Below, piece after piece: positions 1 to 6,586 of a stretch of 15,653 nt of DNA; within the stretch, counting starts at the first letter, position 1; every line of letters starts with the position of its first letter. The position numbers were made by a program, and so were the translations under genes. This stretch comes from Chthonomonas sp. UBA2391 (GTDB lineage Bacteria > Armatimonadota > Fimbriimonadia > Fimbriimonadales > Fimbriimonadaceae), in NCBI GenBank assembly GCA_002343825.1, contig DDSL01000113.1:1-15653 (forward strand), in the 5' to 3' direction. The notes beneath the pieces were generated by a model. It saw only the letters and a program-made list of their open reading frames with translations. It was not told where the DNA came from and did no database searches.

Positions 1-3
1 GGG

Positions 4-37
4 GTCCCACCCGGGAGTGGCCCCGGGCCGGGCGGCG
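4..37. repeat. Partial copy of a GC-rich intergenic repeat
   Basis: This stretch begins TCCCAC (5-10) and ends in a GGCCCCGGGCCGGGCGGCG block (19-37). The same order of words, TCCCAC then GGCCCGGGCCGGGGCGACG, recurs at 1976-2013 in the spacer before glgA, with a few indels between them. Both copies are non-coding, which suggests a dispersed structured repeat. With only two imperfect copies and strong GC bias, chance similarity cannot be excluded. Confidence 0.4.
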
Positions 38-127
38 CACTTGAACCGCAAACCAGAGCTTCCCCCGGAAGGTGATCGCGACCCGCATGGCTTAAAGTGC
101 CACTACGTGCCAAACACTGAAGGCGAA

Positions 128-150
128 GCCCCGGAGTGAGCCTCCGGGGC
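128..150 (-). terminator. GC-rich hairpin downstream of the DUF4097 gene, possible terminator
   Basis: A perfect 9-bp stem (128-136 with 142-150, GCCCCGGAG/CTCCGGGGC) closes a 5-nt loop. Read on the minus strand it lies about 85 nt past the DUF4097 stop codon and is followed by TTCGCCTTCAG, which is only mildly T-rich. A second, weaker hairpin (158-162 with 169-173, CGGAG/CTCCG) sits between it and the gene. It could end the DUF2089-DUF4097 transcript, but the poor T-tract leaves open that it is just part of a structured intergenic repeat. Confidence 0.4.
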
Positions 151-197
151 ACACATGCGGAGCTGGAACTCCGTGCTCCGTTTGGAGAGAGGATAGT

Positions 198-224
198 CCT
201 AACCCCTATCCCCTACCCCCTACC
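198..224 (-). repeat. CCCCTAN heptamer run; G-rich on the minus strand
   Basis: C-tracts at 198-199, 203-206, 210-213, 216-220 and 223-224 are separated by two- or three-base TA-containing linkers. On the minus strand this is a series of GG, GGGGG, GGGG, GGGG and GG tracts in the 3' untranslated region of the DUF4097 gene, starting 10 nt after its stop. The pattern is telomere-like and would allow at least a two-quartet G-quadruplex in the RNA. No function is shown by the sequence. Confidence 0.6.
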
Positions 225-233
225 GCAGCGGTT

Positions 234-1418
234 TCAGCGCAAGATGCGCTGGCGGGCGCGGATGTCGCCCGTGACGGCGCTGACGTCCAGGGTGCCGGCG
301 CCTTCGCCCAGGCGACCGGTGACGCGGCGGTCTTGGTGTTGATAATCCACCAAGTCGAGCAGGCAATCGACGCTGCCCCGGAGGGTGCTCAGAGTCACTC
401 GGCAGTCCGAGCCATCGGCGAGCTCAAGATCCACCGAACCCTGCACGGTGCGAAGGTTGACGGCTCCCGAAATCGGGTCCTTGAGGTCGGCGCGGATATC
501 CCCTGAGACGGCCTCGACACTTAGTGATTGGGCCGAGAGACGCTCCAAGTGAACGTCGCCGCTGGCGGTGCGAATATTGAAGACCCCGCTCACCTCGCTC
601 AGGCGAATGTCGCCGCTCTTGTTCTCGAGCACGACCGATTGGCCGCCCGAATCCTTGAGCGTGATGTCGCTCGAAGAGCTCCGGACCTCGATGCTGCCCT
701 GAAGTCCTTCCAGCCGCACGTCGCCGCTGCTGGTTTCGATCCTAGCCGCGCCCTGGGTGCCTTGGACGGAGATATCCCCCGCGTGGCCCCGGACCTCGAC
801 GCTGGCTGGATTCGCAAGGTGGATCTCAAGATCGGCCTGGATGCCCCCTCCCTCGGGATTGCGGATGATGACGACGCCCTGCGATTCTTCGATCATCGGC
901 GAATAGGATGCGGCCCGAGCTTGGATCTCGGTGAGATCCGTCCCGCTGATCCGGGCCCGAGCGATGACCTTGGTTTCGGGCTGACCGCCGAGGACCTTGA
1001 CATCGCCATCGTGGAGCTCGACCTTGACGGTTCCGCCCTCCGAAAGCTGGAAGGGAAGCTCGACGGTCCGCTCTTCGCTGAGTCCGAAGACAAAGCTCCA
1101 GCGGCCCTTTTTGGCTTCTTCGGCCGCGCGCTTAACGGCTTCGGCTCCCTTGTGCAGGTTTTCGCGAACTTGGGATGAGATCTCTTGCCAGTTGACGCTT
1201 CCGGCCACGTCCTTACCCAGCCTCTCGACGGCATCCATAAAGTGGTTGAAGTCCTTCGGCGGTTCGGGCTCCTTGGGTGGTTCAGGTGGCTCGGGCGGCG
1301 TTGTTTGTTGAGAGGTCTCGCTATCTTGGAGAGCTTCGATCAGCTCGGCCGCATCTTGGGCCGAGATCTTGCCTTCCTCGACGAGTTTCAGGATGCGTTG
1401 CACTTGATCCTTGTTCAC
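234..1418 (-). CDS. DUF4097-family beta-solenoid protein with SHOCT-like N-terminal motif
   Basis: A 394-residue protein. Residues 1-34 form a short two-helix motif containing EEGKISAQDAAELIEAL, as in YvlB/LiaX-type proteins. A proline-rich linker follows (about 37-56), then an amphipathic helical stretch (57-105). From about 115 to the end there is a right-handed-solenoid pattern with an SGDI/SGDV-like turn at residues 214, 232, 250, 269, 287, 306 and 384, mostly 18-19 residues apart. There is no signal peptide or membrane segment, so it should be cytoplasmic. The start is GTG at 1416-1418, with GAGGTG about 6 nt upstream; it overlaps the TGA of the upstream DUF2089 gene as GTGA, implying translational coupling. 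Firmicute relatives (LiaX/YvlB) act in envelope-stress responses; that role here is inferred. Family assignment is firm, function is not. Confidence 0.85.
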   Translation of the reverse strand: MNKDQVQRILKLVEEGKISAQDAAELIEALQDSETSQQTTPPEPPEPPKEPEPPKDFNHFMDAVERLGKDVAGSVNWQEISSQVRENLHKGAEAVKRAAEEAKKGRWSFVFGLSEERTVELPFQLSEGGTVKVELHDGDVKVLGGQPETKVIARARISGTDLTEIQARAASYSPMIEESQGVVIIRNPEGGGIQADLEIHLANPASVEVRGHAGDISVQGTQGAARIETSSGDVRLEGLQGSIEVRSSSSDITLKDSGGQSVVLENKSGDIRLSEVSGVFNIRTASGDVHLERLSAQSLSVEAVSGDIRADLKDPISGAVNLRTVQGSVDLELADGSDCRVTLSTLRGSVDCLLDLVDYQHQDRRVTGRLGEGAGTLDVSAVTGDIRARQRILR

Positions 1419-1807
1419 TTGTTCACCTCGCGCATGCGTTCTTTGGCCTCGTCGGCGGAGATTTCTCCGCGTTCGAGTTGTTCGATGATCTTAGATTTCA
1501 CTTCGTTGTTGGGCTTATCGGGTGGTCGGACGGGTTGCAGGTCGAGGGCCTGAAGCAGGCTATCGAGCTTGGCCCGGACAGTGGGGTAGCTGATTCCGAG
1601 TTCGCGCTCGACCGCGTTCATCATTCCGCGGCATCGGAGAAAGGTCTCCATGAAGCGGTAATGCTCGGGGTCGAGTTGGGCGAGCCTCGGAATCTCGAAT
1701 GGGGCTCGGATGGTGACTTCACCATCGGCGGTCTGAACCTCGGTGACGATGAGGTTCTTGCCGCTGATGGGGTCTTTCGGCGGAAGCGGACGGAGGGAAT
1801 GGTTCAT
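1415..1807 (-). CDS. DUF2089-type helix-turn-helix protein, putative regulator, zinc ribbon cysteines lost
   Basis: A 130-residue protein. The middle (about residues 35-85) carries the DUF2089 core: IPRLAQL, then FLRCRGMMNAVERELGISYP and TVRAKLDSLL, which resembles a helix-turn-helix. The last 30 residues (IEQLERGEISADEAKERM) match the N-terminal helical motif of the next gene. Family members usually begin with a four-cysteine zinc ribbon; here that region reads DPISG...TADGE with no cysteine, so the ribbon is degenerate. I chose the ATG at 1807 because GAGGAG lies 5 nt upstream. A longer ATG at 1837 has no ribosome site and overlaps a TATGAT -10-like box. It is probably the regulator of its partner or of its own operon (inference). 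Confidence 0.8.
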   Translation of the reverse strand: MNHSLRPLPPKDPISGKNLIVTEVQTADGEVTIRAPFEIPRLAQLDPEHYRFMETFLRCRGMMNAVERELGISYPTVRAKLDSLLQALDLQPVRPPDKPNNEVKSKIIEQLERGEISADEAKERMREVNK

Positions 1808-1832
1808 GGTCTCCTCAAGATTCTTAAAGAGG

Positions 1833-1838
1833 ATCATA
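1833..1838 (-). promoter_or_regulatory. Candidate -10 box for the DUF2089-DUF4097 operon
   Basis: TATGAT on the minus strand (complement of 1833-1838) lies 26 nt before the ATG at 1807, within a strikingly AT-rich stretch (about 1835-1900) in an otherwise GC-rich spacer. The -35 position holds only a weak match (GCAACA with a 16-nt spacer). The spacing would give a short leader containing the GAGGAG ribosome site. Confidence 0.4.
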
Positions 1839-1912
1839 CTCTAAATTTAAGTTTTGTTGCTTTGATCGGTTTCATGGTTGGAATTCTTTAAGACTTTTGG
1901 CCCAGCGGAATT

Positions 1913-2015
1913 CTCGTCGTCCCCGGGGGCGGAGTCCCGTGGGGGCAGGATCGACTGGATTGCCGAGTGTGGGCATCCCACGGGGCGAGGGCGTGGCCCG
2001 GGCCGGGGCGACGAG
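1913..2015. repeat. Large GC-rich foldable intergenic element between DUF2089 and glgA
   Basis: The spacer 1808-2126 holds no convincing gene. Within it, 1913-2015 folds into a nested structure: CTCGTCG (1913-1919) with CGACGAG (2009-2015), CCCCGG (1921-1926) with CCGGGG (2003-2008), GGGC (1927-1930) with GCCC (1996-1999), an inner 8-bp stem CCCGTGGG (1936-1943) with CCCACGGG (1977-1984), and an apical GGCA (1944-1947) with TGCC (1961-1964). The right arm resembles positions 4-37 of the window. It may be a REP/MITE-like dispersed element or a structured RNA; neither is proven. Confidence 0.55.
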
Positions 2016-2040
2016 CTGGACTGGTACAAATGCGAACGAC

Positions 2041-2098
2041 GATCCTAGGATCTCGTACCGAAAGTACAACAGTGAGTGCGTGTCGAAGCGCCTAGGAT
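2041..2098 (+). promoter_or_regulatory. Paired CCTAGGAT sites upstream of glgA
   Basis: A perfect 12-bp palindrome GATCCTAGGATC (2041-2052) and a second CCTAGGAT (2091-2098) lie 47 nt apart just before the glgA ribosome site. Palindromic direct repeats in this place could be operator sites for glgA. No convincing -35/-10 pair could be placed around them. Confidence 0.3.
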
Positions 2099-2126
2099 GG
2101 GTTCGTCGCGCCAAGGAGATCTGAAA

Positions 2127-3584
2127 ATGAGCCTCAAAATACTCGTGGTAAGCGTCGAAGTGGCGCCTTATGCTAAAGTCGGCGGCCTCGCCGACGTCGC
2201 CTCTTCGCTCCCGGTGGAACTCAAGAACCAGGGCCATGATGTCAAGATTCTGATGCCCGGCTACGGACTAGCCGAGCGGGCCGCCCCCAATGCGGTCGAG
2301 TCGGTGGTCGCCCCATTCGATGTGAAGGTCAACAAGTTCTGGAAGGTGCGCAGCACTCTCAAGGAAACGGATTGGAATGGAGTTCCCGTTTGGCTGCTGA
2401 ATGGGGAAGGGCTCTTTGACGGCATCGTCCGCAGCGAGGACGTCTATACTCCCGGCCGCGACGCCTACCTCTACTTTGCGAAGGCTGCCCTTGAGGCGTG
2501 TGAGCAAGCGGGCTGGATTCCCGACGTGATCCACTGTAACGACTGGCACACTGGGTTCCTACCGGTCGTCCTCCGCGAGCTCGGAGGAGAAAAGTGGAGC
2601 CAGACGGCCAGCGTCTACACCATCCACAACCTTGCCTACCAGGGCGAGTTCGGTAAGGACACCCTCGCCGCGCTCGACCTTCCTGAGAAGCTCTTCAACA
2701 TGCATCAACTCGAAACCTATGGAGGGGTGAACTTCCTCAAGTCGGGGTGTGTTTTTGCTGACCAGGTCAATACGGTCAGTCCGAATTACGCAGAGGAGAT
2801 CCAGACCGAGGAGTTCGGATGTCGCCAGTGGGGACTGATGCGGGATCTTGCCAAGCTCGGCCGACTCCGGGGGATCCTGAACGGCATCGACGTCGATTTC
2901 TTCAATCCCGAAACAGATGAGCATCTTCCGAGCAACTTTGGGCTTCAAAGTGGCCTGCAAGGAAAAGCGAGGTGTAAGGCGGAGCTCCAGAAAGAGCTCG
3001 GGCTTCCGGTCCAGGCAGACGTCCCGATGCTCAGCGCGGTCAGCCGTCTGAGTGATCAGAAGGGCTTCGACCATATGATCCGGGCCGCCTATGGGCTGCT
3101 GAGTTTCCCGGCTCAGTGGGTGATCCTGGCCGTCGGGGATCCGGGTGCGGCCGCCGAGTTGCGCAAGCTCGAAGCCGAATGGCCCGATCGATTCCGCTTC
3201 GTGGAGCGGTTCGACGCGCCGCTGGCACAGAAGATTTACGCGGGTTCGGACATCTTCTTGATGCCGAGCGCCTTTGAGCCGTGCGGGCTTGGCCAGCTGA
3301 TCGCGATGAGGTACGGCACAGTACCGGTTGTGCGCCGGACAGGTGGTCTAGCCGACACGGTTCGAGAGCCCGAAAATGGCTTTGTTTTTGAACACCGATC
3401 ACCCAGAGGGCTCTTTGATGCCACTCAGCGCGCGGTGCAGGCCTATCGCGATCCTCAGCAGTGGAGCCAGATCGTCGAGAATGGGATGCGCGGCGATTAT
3501 GGATGGGAATCGAGCGCTCGCAAATACGTTGAGATGTACGAAGCGGCATTGGCCAGCCGAAAAACTGCCGTCGCGATCGGCTAA
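2127..3584 (+). CDS. glgA: Glycogen synthase (ADP-glucose type, GT5)
   Basis: A 485-residue enzyme that adds glucose from ADP-glucose to the non-reducing end of alpha-1,4-glucan in the cytoplasm. The N-terminal lobe opens with LKILVVSVEVAPYAKVGGLA, including the KxGGL sugar-nucleotide loop with K17. HCNDWHTG and TIHNLAYQG follow, both typical of GT5. The C-terminal lobe has SAFEPCGLGQL with the conserved Glu at 384 and the TGGL motif at 405-408. Length is normal for GlgA (about 480). I chose ATG 2127 because AAGGAGAT (2113-2120) lies 6 nt upstream and homology begins there; an in-frame 17-codon extension from 2076 is not supported. It is a single-gene unit with its own spacer and a strong terminator; no other glycogen gene is nearby. 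Confidence 0.96.
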   Translation: MSLKILVVSVEVAPYAKVGGLADVASSLPVELKNQGHDVKILMPGYGLAERAAPNAVESVVAPFDVKVNKFWKVRSTLKETDWNGVPVWLLNGEGLFDGIVRSEDVYTPGRDAYLYFAKAALEACEQAGWIPDVIHCNDWHTGFLPVVLRELGGEKWSQTASVYTIHNLAYQGEFGKDTLAALDLPEKLFNMHQLETYGGVNFLKSGCVFADQVNTVSPNYAEEIQTEEFGCRQWGLMRDLAKLGRLRGILNGIDVDFFNPETDEHLPSNFGLQSGLQGKARCKAELQKELGLPVQADVPMLSAVSRLSDQKGFDHMIRAAYGLLSFPAQWVILAVGDPGAAAELRKLEAEWPDRFRFVERFDAPLAQKIYAGSDIFLMPSAFEPCGLGQLIAMRYGTVPVVRRTGGLADTVREPENGFVFEHRSPRGLFDATQRAVQAYRDPQQWSQIVENGMRGDYGWESSARKYVEMYEAALASRKTAVAIG

Positions 3585-3603
3585 ACGTTCAAGCTCTAAC
3601 AAG

Positions 3604-3637
3604 AAGACTCCGCCGACATTTCTGTCGGCGGAGTCTT
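3604..3637. terminator. Bidirectional intrinsic terminator between glgA and the pilus operon
   Basis: A perfect 15-bp stem (3604-3618 with 3623-3637) has a 4-nt TTTC loop. The plus-strand tail is TTTGCCTCTT; the minus-strand tail is T-rich as well (TCTTCTTGTT, counting the last stem bases). It lies 19 nt after the glgA stop and 16 nt beyond the stop of the opposing gene, so it can end both convergent transcripts. Confidence 0.88.
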
Positions 3638-3653
3638 TGCCTCTTATGAACAG

Positions 3654-4088
3654 TTAGTCGCGCGTTCGAACGACCGGCATAGGCTTCACGTTATCGTTGG
3701 CCCACTTTCTCAAGACCCCATATCCGGTAGCCGCAACCAGAGCGGCGATGATCCATCCCAGGAATGACCTCCTCTCGGGCGTAGAATTAATGTCCTTATC
3801 GGCCTGTTGAATCGCCGCAACTGCGCGCTCTTCTTGTTCTTGCTCGCTTACGGCCTTTTCAGCATTTTTCTCCGAGATCAATTCCTCTTGCTCGGGCGTG
3901 ATCTCCGTGTCGATTGGGACCTCTCCTACCGGGGCAATCACAGCATTGTGCCTTTGTGCCTCCATTAGTTCGGCTTCTGAGGCTTCCGCAATCGGAGCTT
4001 CACCAGGGTTCCGGCCTTGATGCCAAGATAGCCCAATGGACACACTCAAGATCGAGAGTGCAATTAACAAAATGCGGAGCTGTTTCAT
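3654..4088 (-). CDS. Small two-TM protein at the end of the pilus operon, unknown function
   Basis: I do not recognise this 144-residue protein. An N-terminal hydrophobic helix (about residues 4-22, preceded by MKQLR) could be a signal anchor or signal peptide. The middle (about 30-100) is acidic and rich in Glu, Gln and Ala, with a probable helix or coiled coil at 64-98. A second hydrophobic segment (about 108-125, FLGWIIAALVAATGYG) is followed by a basic C-terminus. The start is ATG 4088, with GGAG about 11 nt upstream; a TTG at 4115 lacks a ribosome site. It begins 23 nt after the PilX-like gene and is the last gene before the terminator, so a role in pilus assembly or anchoring is plausible but only inferred from position. 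Confidence 0.65.
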   Translation of the reverse strand: MKQLRILLIALSILSVSIGLSWHQGRNPGEAPIAEASEAELMEAQRHNAVIAPVGEVPIDTEITPEQEELISEKNAEKAVSEQEQEERAVAAIQQADKDINSTPERRSFLGWIIAALVAATGYGVLRKWANDNVKPMPVVRTRD

Positions 4089-4111
4089 CGTCAATTGTTC
4101 TCCAATAGTTG

Positions 4112-5971
4112 TCAAAAGGAATTGGTCGTCTTGAATCCTCGGTCTTGCCAGGTGCTGCGGAGCATCACCGGGCTTCTAGGAAGTGAAAGATCGATGAGGG
4201 GCTTCTGAGAAAGAACCCTCTCACGGATTCGGTTGTCGTAGTTCTGTACGATCGGAAGACTCCAGATGACCATCGCTTCGTCGCGGCTGATGATAGTGCC
4301 GTTGAATTGGACTCCTCCTCCACCACGGCCAAGGTTCCCACCTCCCACGAAGTTCGTATAGATGATCGCATCGATCTGGTTGACTCCAGTAGCGACGCGA
4401 TTAAGGGCTTCATCGCCGAAAGTGCTCTGGTAGCGCATCATCCCGGTTGAGTCTCTTTCGAGCGCATTGAAGGGTGGGATGTAGGTTCCATCTTCGGCAT
4501 AGCGCCCCTTGGTGAACGGAGGCGTCATGTACTGCAGCGGGTAAGGGTTTGAGAATTCTCTCGGATTACCGAAAATGACCGAGGCCCTAGCGGCTAGCCC
4601 CAAGAAGTCCCGCTTTTCATTATTGTTATCGACGGTCGTCTGATTTGCGCCACGAAAGTCAGGGCCGTTGCGGTACGTGACAGAGCCAATAACGTGCACA
4701 TTACGGCCAGCGTAGAGTGTTCCTTGACCTTCGACGACACCTCGGATGACAACGTCTTGAGTAACTGTTACCGGCCCATGAATCCGGATCGGACGAGTAC
4801 TCGACCCGATAAGCATTACGGATCCATCGACGACACCGTTTGTTGAGACTCTCACGTACCGACCCCCGCGATTGTCGTCTTGCCAGACTTCAACAAAGGC
4901 ACCTTGGCCGTAGTTCGGGTCGGGAGTTCCATCGGCAAAGGTTGCGCGGGTATTGGTGTATGTTTGACTCTGAGTTCGGTACTTGGTGATATCTGAAAGA
5001 TCGGGCATCACGACTTCTTTGGTGCTGGTGGTATCCAGCATCGACTGAGTCGCGGTGTTGCCGGTGGCTGTCCGAGTCCAGGCTCTTGTTCCGGTCGAAT
5101 CATTGAGGGTCGCGCCAGCTGCCCGGCCGTTCACCATTCCACCGTCGCTATCGAAGACGAAGTCGCGGTTGTTTTCGTAAGTGGGCGTTCCTTTGGCGCC
5201 ATGATTCGATGAATTGTAGACCTGCCGAACACGGGGGTTGTTTCCATACCGGCTCTGATAAGTCGCATTCGTCATCTTGACGGGAGCAGTATTGATGAGG
5301 CCTACGGCGGCCGGAACAAGTTTATCGTTAACCGATGCGTGAATACTTCCGTTGATCGTAGGAGATCCGTTGAGGAAGTCAAGGTTCGCATTGGCACGGA
5401 GGTCCCCATTGATGATCAGGTCACTCTCACGAAAGCCATTGAACCATCCGTAGTTATTGACAAAGTACGTATAGTCAAACACCTGGCTGCGAGCCAGCTC
5501 ATACTGGGCAGAAACGTCCACCGTCTTTCGTGCTTCGCCCTCGTCTACAACGTCGTTATCGTTGGTATCGATCCAACCCACGGCCCGCACCTGGACGATC
5601 CTCCGATAGGAGTCTCCCCCGGGGGTACTGTAACCAATAACCGCGGCAGAATACTTTCCAGATCCGGAGAGTTCGCCAATCTGAGCCGCTTTCGGACTAC
5701 TAGGACTGGCCGTTCCACAGACTTGATCCATGTCCGCGAAGGTTTGATTGATCTTGAAAGGTCGCCAGAGTTCCCGCAGGACATCTTGGACGCCTGCCTC
5801 ACAGAGGTTCGTTGTGATGACCTCTCGAGTCTGTCGGCTGGAAATACGAAGTGTTTGGGTAGAGCTATTGATATAGCTCGTCGAGGCGACGGCCAGGAGA
5901 GAAAGAATGATGATGCTACTGACCAGAGCCGCCGCGCGCTTCTTGTTTCGGATTCTGGGTCTCTTTGACAT
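4112..5971 (-). CDS. Long PilX-like pilus assembly protein with DUF4900-like C-terminal part
   Basis: A 619-residue protein, much longer than classic PilX (about 200). A basic start (MSKRPRIRNKKR) is followed by a membrane helix (about 13-35) and a polar helix, as in PilX N-terminal domains; there is no GFxxxE prepilin site. Residues 135-146 (DTNDNDVVDEGE) fit an EF-hand-like calcium loop with D, N, N, D, E at positions 1, 3, 5, 9, 12. Residues 395-435 (VVIRGVVEGQGTLYAGRNVH) look like short beta-solenoid turns. The end (533-582: IDAIIYTN...FNGTIISRDEA...NYDNRI) resembles DUF4900-type domains. ATG 5971 has AAGGAG about 6 nt upstream. It follows the PilW-like gene by 9 nt. It is probably an exported, membrane-anchored minor component of the pilus or secretion fibre. 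Cys57 and Cys85 are the only cysteines seen. Confidence 0.75.
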   Translation of the reverse strand: MSKRPRIRNKKRAAALVSSIIILSLLAVASTSYINSSTQTLRISSRQTREVITTNLCEAGVQDVLRELWRPFKINQTFADMDQVCGTASPSSPKAAQIGELSGSGKYSAAVIGYSTPGGDSYRRIVQVRAVGWIDTNDNDVVDEGEARKTVDVSAQYELARSQVFDYTYFVNNYGWFNGFRESDLIINGDLRANANLDFLNGSPTINGSIHASVNDKLVPAAVGLINTAPVKMTNATYQSRYGNNPRVRQVYNSSNHGAKGTPTYENNRDFVFDSDGGMVNGRAAGATLNDSTGTRAWTRTATGNTATQSMLDTTSTKEVVMPDLSDITKYRTQSQTYTNTRATFADGTPDPNYGQGAFVEVWQDDNRGGRYVRVSTNGVVDGSVMLIGSSTRPIRIHGPVTVTQDVVIRGVVEGQGTLYAGRNVHVIGSVTYRNGPDFRGANQTTVDNNNEKRDFLGLAARASVIFGNPREFSNPYPLQYMTPPFTKGRYAEDGTYIPPFNALERDSTGMMRYQSTFGDEALNRVATGVNQIDAIIYTNFVGGGNLGRGGGGVQFNGTIISRDEAMVIWSLPIVQNYDNRIRERVLSQKPLIDLSLPRSPVMLRSTWQDRGFKTTNSF

Positions 5972-5980
5972 GATTTCTCC

Positions 5981-6568
5981 TTAGCGGGTAAGAACTGGGA
6001 CGTTTCGAACGAAAAGAGTCTCGCGCAGTCGACTTGCGACCTTTTCGCGACGTGCTCCGTAGGTTTCACTTACAATCATCACGGTGATCTGTCTTGTGAT
6101 TGCCCCCGAGCCAGGGACAAATATTCGGTAATCACGATTGCCGTTCGTTACGTCCTTCGAGATCACATTCTCAGCAATGATTTCGCGACGACTACCGGTC
6201 ACGATAGCGAGTTCCTTCCGACCACTGTTGAATTCTATTCTTCTATTTACACCGTCCCAAACCGGTGGAACGACAAAGTTTCCGCCTTCATCTTGCCGGG
6301 GCAAACGGTAGCTCAGTCCCATTCCATTACCATCGACCGTAACGCTCATGGCTTCCTTGAGTTCGCCGGATATTCTCTTGAGCGCAGACTGGGATTCGAG
6401 ATCGGCAGTAATCTTGCCGGTCCCTTTAGCCCACGCTTGCATTCCCGAAAGAAAGGTCGCGATGAGGGCAGTGCTTACAAGCCCTGCGAGCGAGGCAGCG
6501 GTGACCGTCTCGACCATCGTTGCGCCACGACGGATGCGTGAGTTTGTCTTTGGATTGATTTGCGGCAT
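5981..6568 (-). CDS. PilW-like minor prepilin
   Basis: A 195-residue protein with a type III signal: RRG at 13-15 precedes ATMVE (16-20) and a 20-residue hydrophobic helix (about 19-40, VETVTAASLAGLVSTALIAT). Prepilin peptidase should cut after Gly15, leaving Ala1 instead of the usual Phe/Met and keeping Glu5. The rest is beta-rich and typical of minor pilins of the PilW/PulJ class, which prime the fibre with PilV- and PilX-like partners. It lies between the PilV-like gene (18 nt before) and the PilX-like gene (9 nt after), the usual order. The start ATG 6568 has only a weak ribosome site. The class is sound, the exact family less so. Confidence 0.8.
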   Translation of the reverse strand: MPQINPKTNSRIRRGATMVETVTAASLAGLVSTALIATFLSGMQAWAKGTGKITADLESQSALKRISGELKEAMSVTVDGNGMGLSYRLPRQDEGGNFVVPPVWDGVNRRIEFNSGRKELAIVTGSRREIIAENVISKDVTNGNRDYRIFVPGSGAITRQITVMIVSETYGARREKVASRLRETLFVRNVPVLTR

Positions 6569-6586
6569 GTTGCTCTGGTGGAAGGG

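Noticed and set aside
528..1178. 216-codon open frame antisense to the DUF4097 gene
   Set aside because: It mirrors the codon pattern of the real gene, has low-complexity Asp/Leu/Ala composition and no ribosome site.
1872..2237. Open frames on both strands in the DUF2089-glgA spacer (for example 1872-2237 minus, 1897-2124 plus)
   Set aside because: They run through the GC-rich inverted element and the glgA start, have Arg/Pro/Gly-rich products and lack ribosome sites.
4089..4115. Nine-codon upstream extension of the small two-TM protein from TTG 4115
   Set aside because: No ribosome site precedes the TTG, whereas ATG 4088 has GGAG and gives a standard basic signal start.
5339..5968. 209-codon open frame antisense to the PilX-like gene
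   Set aside because: No recognisable domain, and the opposite strand is well supported by operon structure and the pilus N-terminus.
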